Origin: JBBDLF01 sp040879025 | Lineage (GTDB): Bacteria > Pseudomonadota > Gammaproteobacteria > Pseudomonadales > Pseudohongiellaceae | Assembly: GCA_040879025.1 (NCBI GenBank) | Contig: JBBDLF010000041.1 | Location: 1-9,536, forward strand | DNA length: 9,536 bases | Direction: 5' to 3' | Shown here: in pieces, positions 5,601-9,536 of the stretch | Layout of the letters: every line of letters starts with the position of its first letter | How positions within the stretch are numbered: the first letter of the stretch is position 1 | The notes under the pieces: generated by a model | What the model saw: the letters and a program-made list of their open reading frames with translations, nothing else | Database searches by the model: none | What the model was told of the DNA's origin: nothing | Translations under genes and position numbers: made by a program

Positions 5601-8321
5601 CTAGCGCAGGTGAATGACGACACGGGTCGCCTGGGTGCTGTCACTGTCACCGTCTGCGTCGTGGAGAACATAGGTGATTTCCGCGTAATCATCACCGGGC
5701 TCGACATCGGCGTCCGGAGTGAAGAATAACTGCTTATAGGCCGTTCCAATCTCGGCAACGACTGCATCCTCGGGTAGGTCAGGGGTCCCTGTGAGACTTG
5801 CTCCGGCCGGAATGTCCATCGCCGTGATCTTCACCATGAGGTTCGCGGGGTTGAGGGGGTTCAGGTCATCGAAGGGAATCGGCACATCACTGGCGTCCAC
5901 GCCGACGGCAAGCTCGAGACCCGCCACAATATTGACCGGTCCGGAAACGGCACCGAGATCCACCAGATCGATCTGTACCTGCGTTTCCACGGCGCTGTCC
6001 AGTGCGCCGTCATGGCCCCTATAGGCGAAGGTCGCATAATCAGGACCTGCGACGGCGTCGTCCTCCGGGGTAAAAAACAGATCAAGGCCCGATACATTCC
6101 CGTTAACAACGTTAACCGTGGAGGAAGCATCCTGTGTCAGAAAGGCATCGACAGGCAGCCCGAGAGCCGTGATTCTGGTCCTGAAATCCTCGGGGAGGTT
6201 GTCAATGTCGCTGATGTTCTTGATCGGGATGGCGATGGCGCGGGCCTCTGTGTCGATCACCAGTGCCAGGCTCTCCACGCCATTGACCGGGGCGTCGTTC
6301 ACCGGCGCGATGTTTATATTGATCAGCAACTCATCAGAAGTCAGTGCCTGGTCTTTCACCAGATACTCAAAGGAAGGAGAAACGGCGGTATCGGAAAAGA
6401 AGGGGTCGAAGTCGGTATTGGCATCGGCGCGAGGTACATAAATGACCTGGCGGTCGGGATCCGTGACGTCTGTTTCGATGTCCAACTCGTCACCATAGGT
6501 ATCCGGGTCGTTTTCCTCATAGACGTCAGCATCGTACTGGTAAAACGCCCCGCCTTCGGCCGAGATGGAGAAAAGCGCCGACACCAGGTTGAAGTGGTTG
6601 GCGGAGTTGGCGTCGCTGTTGTCGACATCCACGCCGTCGAGCGTGAACACACAGGAGGTGTCCTCGACACACAGAGGGGTCTCCATGGAAGCGAACGGCT
6701 CATCATTGACGGGGCTCACGATAATACTCACCTCCTGCTCGGGTGTGAACGCGCCGTCCGAGACGCTGTAGCGCAGCGAATCAGGGCCGTTGTAATCCTG
6801 AAAACCCCAGTAATACACCTCGTCGGGGTCCACGCTGTCGCCCGCGCCGATTTTCTCGCTGTCCCTGTCATCGGGGTTGCTGACCGTATGGAGGGTTCCG
6901 GCCAAGGGCACCTCCACGATGCTGAAGACCAGGGTGTCCGTCTCGCCGAAGGCGTTGTCGGCGGCCAGCTCCAGCTCGATGACGAAGGGCGTATCCTCAT
7001 CCCCTTGCGGCTCCAGACTCAGCAACAACGGCGGATCGTCGACGGCGGTGACTGTTACGTCAACCGTTTGCGTGATCGTGTATGAGCCATCACCGATGGA
7101 ATAGGTGAAGGTGGTCGAGCCAAACCAGTCCGCCACAGGCTCCAGGTGCAAACCGGCCACCCCGGCAGTGGTGCGGGGCACCGCAAAGGGCACGGCGGTG
7201 ATCTCAGCGCCCCGGCTGCCATCGAGATTGAGTGCGTACAGCAGTATGCCGGTGTCTGCTGTGACTGGCGGCAGCGCGGTCAGTGTGTAGTCCAGAGCGG
7301 CTTCGGCAGTGTCGGCATCGGTGGCGGTCAGCGCCACGGTCAGGGTGGTATCTTCCGCAAGGCCAGCCACCGTCAGCCCAGGTACCGGCGGGATTGGGAC
7401 GATTGGCGGTTCTTCCACTTCTGGCCCGGTTTCTTCCGGGTCGTCGTCTGGCGGTGTTTGCTCTGGGGTTTCGTCGTTATCCAGGTCGAGATCGGCAATA
7501 GTGTAGGTTTGCAGGCTGAACTGAACGCCCTCGCCAGGGAGCAGCGCCAGTTCGACTTCCAGCACATTGCCGTCCCAGAGTGGCCCGACGTTCTCCGCGT
7601 AGACCAGGTCGCTGTATATGCCATCCCTGTAGACACCGGAGCAGTCGGTAATGCTGTCAGCATCGAGCAGCAAAGCTGTGCGGAGGGAGAGGTTCATATC
7701 CGGCAAGGTGTCGAGGATGACATTGTACAGCAGGGGCTGGCCTTCCTCGTTGAACAATATCTCTCCGTCACTGCCATGGTGGGCCACGCAAGGCAAGGTC
7801 AAAACGCCAGTGGCGCCGTCATAGCGGGTTGGCACTGGGGCTTCGTCGTTATCCGGGTCGAGATCGGCAATGGTGTAGGTTTCCAGCAGCATGAACTGAA
7901 AGTCCTCGTCGGGGAGCAGCGCCAGTTCGACTTCCAGCACATTGCCGTCCCAGGGTGGCCCGACGCTCTCCGCGTAGACCAGATCGCTGTACATGCCATC
8001 CCTGTAGACACCGGAGCAGTCGGTAATGCTGTCAGCATCGAGCAGCAAAGCTGTGCGGAGGGAGAGGTTCATATCCGGCAAGGTGTCGAGGATGACATTG
8101 TACAGCAGGGGCTGGCCTTCCTCGTTGAGCAGTATCTCTCCGTCACTGCCATGGTGGGCCACGCAAGGTACGGTCAAAACGCCAGTGGCACCATCATAGT
8201 GGCTAAATTCCATGGCTTTCGCGGCAGTCCCATTCGGGGCGTTCAGAGCCAGCAACAGGGAAAGACCCAGCGTGATGCTTGCCAAAGTATTTTTGATGCT
8301 GAGTGACTGCGAAGCCTTCAT
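5601..8321 (-). CDS. Large exported protein with two near-identical N-terminal repeats and cadherin/Ig-like modules
   Basis: 906 residues. A Sec signal peptide covers about 1-36 (hydrophobic LGLSLLLALNA, likely cleavage after AKA at 34-36; no lipobox Cys). Two units of about 125 residues follow (from 42 and 167). Each contains two LxxPxV-type strand segments and a pair of Cys (PCVAHHGSDG and DCSGVYRDG) that could form a disulfide outside the cell. A Pro- and acid-rich linker (about 286-316) leads to about five beta-sandwich modules of the cadherin/Ig-like 'tandem-95' type. Their borders are marked by VTAVDDPP, SPVNDEP and APVNDAP, with many DxD or DxN calcium-type residues. The protein ends right after the last strand (VVIHLR), with no anchor, RTX or sorting tail. 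It is probably an envelope or secreted adhesion or binding protein, but the ligand is unknown. GGAT eleven bases before the ATG is a weak ribosome binding site. Confidence 0.86.
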   Translation of the reverse strand: MKASQSLSIKNTLASITLGLSLLLALNAPNGTAAKAMEFSHYDGATGVLTVPCVAHHGSDGEILLNEEGQPLLYNVILDTLPDMNLSLRTALLLDADSITDCSGVYRDGMYSDLVYAESVGPPWDGNVLEVELALLPDEDFQFMLLETYTIADLDPDNDEAPVPTRYDGATGVLTLPCVAHHGSDGEILFNEEGQPLLYNVILDTLPDMNLSLRTALLLDADSITDCSGVYRDGIYSDLVYAENVGPLWDGNVLEVELALLPGEGVQFSLQTYTIADLDLDNDETPEQTPPDDDPEETGPEVEEPPIVPIPPVPGLTVAGLAEDTTLTVALTATDADTAEAALDYTLTALPPVTADTGILLYALNLDGSRGAEITAVPFAVPRTTAGVAGLHLEPVADWFGSTTFTYSIGDGSYTITQTVDVTVTAVDDPPLLLSLEPQGDEDTPFVIELELAADNAFGETDTLVFSIVEVPLAGTLHTVSNPDDRDSEKIGAGDSVDPDEVYYWGFQDYNGPDSLRYSVSDGAFTPEQEVSIIVSPVNDEPFASMETPLCVEDTSCVFTLDGVDVDNSDANSANHFNLVSALFSISAEGGAFYQYDADVYEENDPDTYGDELDIETDVTDPDRQVIYVPRADANTDFDPFFSDTAVSPSFEYLVKDQALTSDELLININIAPVNDAPVNGVESLALVIDTEARAIAIPIKNISDIDNLPEDFRTRITALGLPVDAFLTQDASSTVNVVNGNVSGLDLFFTPEDDAVAGPDYATFAYRGHDGALDSAVETQVQIDLVDLGAVSGPVNIVAGLELAVGVDASDVPIPFDDLNPLNPANLMVKITAMDIPAGASLTGTPDLPEDAVVAEIGTAYKQLFFTPDADVEPGDDYAEITYVLHDADGDSDSTQATRVVIHLR
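7471..8200 (-). repeat. In-frame tandem duplication of about 375 bp in the cadherin-like gene
   Basis: Positions 7471-7825 and 7843-8200 are copies offset by 372-375 bp, the shift reflecting a one-codon indel. A block of about 133 bp (7621-7753 against 7996-8128) is identical, including third codon positions. The flanks differ at scattered sites and the proteins differ at roughly a dozen of 118 positions. The duplication is either recent or kept homogeneous by gene conversion, and it could expand or contract by recombination. Confidence 0.9.
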
Positions 8322-8339
8322 GCGGATGATCCAAATTAG

Positions 8340-8357
8340 ATACCAACTGGTCGGTAT
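8340..8357. promoter_or_regulatory. TetR-type palindromic operator upstream of the cadherin-like gene
   Basis: ATACCAACTGGTCGGTAT is an imperfect palindrome: 14 of 18 positions match its reverse complement, with perfect outer arms ATACC and GGTAT. It starts 19 bases before the ATG at 8321. Upstream on the minus strand, TTGACC (8385-8380) with AATTAT 18 bases later is a weak promoter candidate that would place the palindrome at or just after the transcription start, a normal repressor position. Size and symmetry resemble TetR-family operators. No regulator gene of that family is in the window, so the binding protein is unknown. Confidence 0.45.
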
Positions 8358-8390
8358 AATTGCACAAAGACAAAATGAGGGTCAAGACGG

Positions 8391-8650
8391 TATGTTGTTC
8401 CTGATGATTGGGTTTTCGGGAAACTGGACAATAAAGAAACAGTAGTGATCTGGAAAATCAGGTTGGCAAGATAGTCAGATCTTGAGCGAAGGATCTCAAT
8501 GGACAACCAGGTGAAACAGTCGCTCGTCAGAATGAGAGCTGATCTGTGTCAAACAAAACATGGGAAGAGATTGCGCAACGGCACCCGTGCATTCGGCCTT
8601 GGCCGGGCAGGCAAGTGTCTGCGAGCATCAGGATGGAGGACCGTTCACAC
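8391..8650. other. Gene-free spacer between the vapC end and the cadherin-like gene promoter
   Basis: I see no convincing gene here. A short plus-strand frame starting at 8499, with GGA a few bases upstream, runs into the antisense of the toxin gene and has no recognisable features. A compact palindrome CGGCCTTGGCCG (8594-8605) lies about 45 bases past the toxin stop. It could act as a transcript-end hairpin, but no U-tract follows it on either strand. Confidence 0.4.
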
Positions 8651-9079
8651 TCAAATCAACATGAGATGCTCGGCAGTAGCACCCGCTACTGCCTGTAAGG
8701 GCACAGCATGATCAAACGTGGCAAAAACACCCGAGTGACGTACCGCCAGAGCCAGCAGGTAGGCATCGGTGAGCTGCCGCGCATTGAATAAATGCTGCCA
8801 GTCGAGCATTTGTGTATCCATCAGGGAAACATCGTCGGCCCAGAACTGGTGTTGCGGCGAGAGCGTGGCATCGCGCAGTCGCGCGGCGATCTCTATCGGA
8901 GTGCGTGAATTTGGATACGCCGACTGCGACATGACGCGCACACAGCCATTCTGGGTGATCGGGCAAGACGCCCAGCCATTGCCAATATTGTTGCCCAGCC
9001 AGCTCAAGGCTGGACGGTGATGAATATGCGCGCTGTCAAGCAGGGCGATGAGGACGTTGACATCCAGCAGCGCCCGCAT
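8651..9079 (-). CDS. vapC: VapC-like PIN-domain ribonuclease toxin
   Basis: 142 residues. The sequence follows the PIN fold: MRALLDVNVLIALLD at the start with Asp6, ITQNGCVRV (41-49), LTDAYLLALAVRHSGVFATFD with Asp105, and Asp123 at its end. These acidic residues bind the metal used to cut RNA; relatives cut tRNA or rRNA to stop growth. At position 43, where PIN toxins usually carry a Glu, this protein has Gln. The form CPxTQxGxxRV also occurs in the VapC subfamily it resembles most, so activity is not excluded. I chose ATG at 9079 because it overlaps the antitoxin stop as TGATG; a GTG at 9082 is the alternative. Translational coupling to the antitoxin is expected. Confidence 0.9.
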   Translation of the reverse strand: MRALLDVNVLIALLDSAHIHHRPALSWLGNNIGNGWASCPITQNGCVRVMSQSAYPNSRTPIEIAARLRDATLSPQHQFWADDVSLMDTQMLDWQHLFNARQLTDAYLLALAVRHSGVFATFDHAVPLQAVAGATAEHLMLI

Positions 9080-9330
9080 CACACGCCGAACTCTTCGCGC
9101 AGTTTATCCACCAGCGTGTTGCTGACCGGGGTATCCCCGGCAGCCAAGGGGCGAAAGCCATGGCTTGCAGGAGGTTCAGCGACAGCCGCAGGCTGTGCTG
9201 TACCAGTTCCTTGCAGTAACGCCTGACGCGCCAGGGTCGAAAGTACCTCTCCCGCCGTTTTACCCTGGCGCTGTGCCAGTTCTTTTACGACGTTGAGGAC
9301 CGAGTCTTCAATATCCAGAGTTGTACGCAT
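9079..9330 (-). CDS. vapB: VapB-like ribbon-helix-helix antitoxin
   Basis: 83 residues. MRTTLDIEDSVLNVVKEL (1-18) gives the DNA-contacting beta strand and first helix, and GKTAGEVLSTLARQAL (23-38) the second helix of a ribbon-helix-helix dimer. The Ala/Pro-rich middle and the tail with DTPVSNTLVDKLREEFGV resemble the toxin-wrapping C-terminus of VapB proteins. It should neutralise the PIN toxin and repress the shared promoter. AGGA lies eight bases before ATG 9330, and the stop overlaps the toxin start. Confidence 0.88.
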   Translation of the reverse strand: MRTTLDIEDSVLNVVKELAQRQGKTAGEVLSTLARQALLQGTGTAQPAAVAEPPASHGFRPLAAGDTPVSNTLVDKLREEFGV

Positions 9331-9342
9331 GGGGATGTTCCT

Positions 9343-9386
9343 GCATCAGATGATGTGATGCTAACGCATCAGATGTAATTATGCAA
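9343..9386 (-). promoter_or_regulatory. vapBC promoter with palindromic GATG/CATC operator
   Basis: On the minus strand, TTGCAT (9386-9381) and TAGCAT (9363-9358) are 17 bases apart and form a reasonable sigma-70 promoter. The -10 is enclosed in the perfect palindrome TGATGC-TAAC-GCATCA (9356-9371). GCATCAGATG occurs at 9343-9352 and again at 9366-9375, 23 bp apart, and CATCA/TGATG arms also face each other at 9344-9348 and 9356-9360. Such clustered half-sites over a promoter suit cooperative binding of ribbon-helix-helix dimers and negative autoregulation by the antitoxin-toxin complex. Confidence 0.55.
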
Positions 9387-9474
9387 GTTTGTGGTGGAGG
9401 TTTGTGTGCGATGCCGTGAAGAATTGTGAATCAACAATAAGTGCTGGAATCAAATCGTAAAGTTAGTGAGTTAT

Positions 9475-9536
9475 GGAACCTCTGATTAATTCTGTACCGC
9501 CTCTGCGGAGCCTGTCGCGTGTCGCCGCAAGGCGTC
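9475..9536. mobile_element. Possible terminus of an insertion sequence continuing past the window
   Basis: GGAACCTCTGATTAATTC at 9475 resembles the terminal inverted repeats of some IS5-type elements from memory. It is followed by subterminal hairpin-forming sequence: CTCTGCGGAG around 9501-9510, and CGCC-GCAA-GGCG at 9523-9534. The transposase and the other end would lie beyond the window, so this is a weak call. Confidence 0.25.

Noticed and set aside
6012..7085. Plus-strand open frame of 357 codons antisense to the cadherin-like modules
   Set aside because: Shadow of the minus-strand gene; rich in Gly, Val, Asp and Arg with no domain features or ribosome binding site.
7146..8306. Long plus-strand open frame (386 codons) antisense to the exported repeat protein
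   Set aside because: It mirrors the duplicated repeats, has no recognisable domain and is explained by the codon bias of the opposite strand, whose product has a signal peptide and clear modules.
8499..8711. Small plus-strand gene of 70 codons
   Set aside because: It runs into the antisense of the PIN toxin and has no family features; the ribosome-binding-like GGA alone is not enough.

Overview
The window looks like a gammaproteobacterial chromosome, probably from an environmental or marine species. This rests on the tRNA-Pro-type 3' end with an encoded CCA, the moderately GC-rich coding style and the protein families present; the genus cannot be named. Every supported gene is on the minus strand, so the gene order below runs right to left in the direction of transcription.

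Right edge: 9475-9536 resembles the terminus of an insertion sequence that continues outside the window (weak call). Next is a type II toxin-antitoxin pair, a ribbon-helix-helix VapB-like antitoxin (9079-9330) and a PIN-domain VapC-like toxin (8651-9079), with overlapping stop and start codons and a GATG/CATC-rich palindromic operator over the promoter. After a gene-free spacer of about 330 bp, an 18-bp palindrome of the TetR-operator type precedes a two-gene unit: a 906-residue exported protein with cadherin/Ig-like modules (5601-8321) and, 51 bp downstream, a membrane-anchored alpha/beta hydrolase (4404-5549). The exported protein begins with two almost identical 125-residue units.

Middle: a Fic AMP-transferase (2783-4312) carries an N-terminal region resembling the winged-helix AbiEi antitoxin family. 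Its promoter contains three direct repeats with an exact 31-bp period, which fits autoregulation by its own DNA-binding domain. A six-helix GAP/Sap-type membrane protein follows 42 bp downstream.

Left: the last gene (223-1941) encodes a SAM-dependent methyltransferase fused to a GNAT-type acyltransferase. An A8 run, an upstream GGAGG and an in-frame ATG lie exactly at the domain boundary. Its last codons and stop overlap, in antisense, a 34-bp tRNA-Pro-like 3' end (201-234) with no recognisable 5' half. This looks like an attachment-site scar left by an integrative element. Positions 1-200 hold only a doubtful membrane-protein remnant.

Taken together, two toxin-type modules (VapBC and Fic), a tRNA scar and a possible IS end mark this as accessory DNA. 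The most interesting candidates for something not well described are the AbiEi-like/Fic fusion with its phased 31-bp repeats and the methyltransferase-GNAT fusion with its internal start and slippery run. None of the functional links between neighbouring genes is proven by the sequence.
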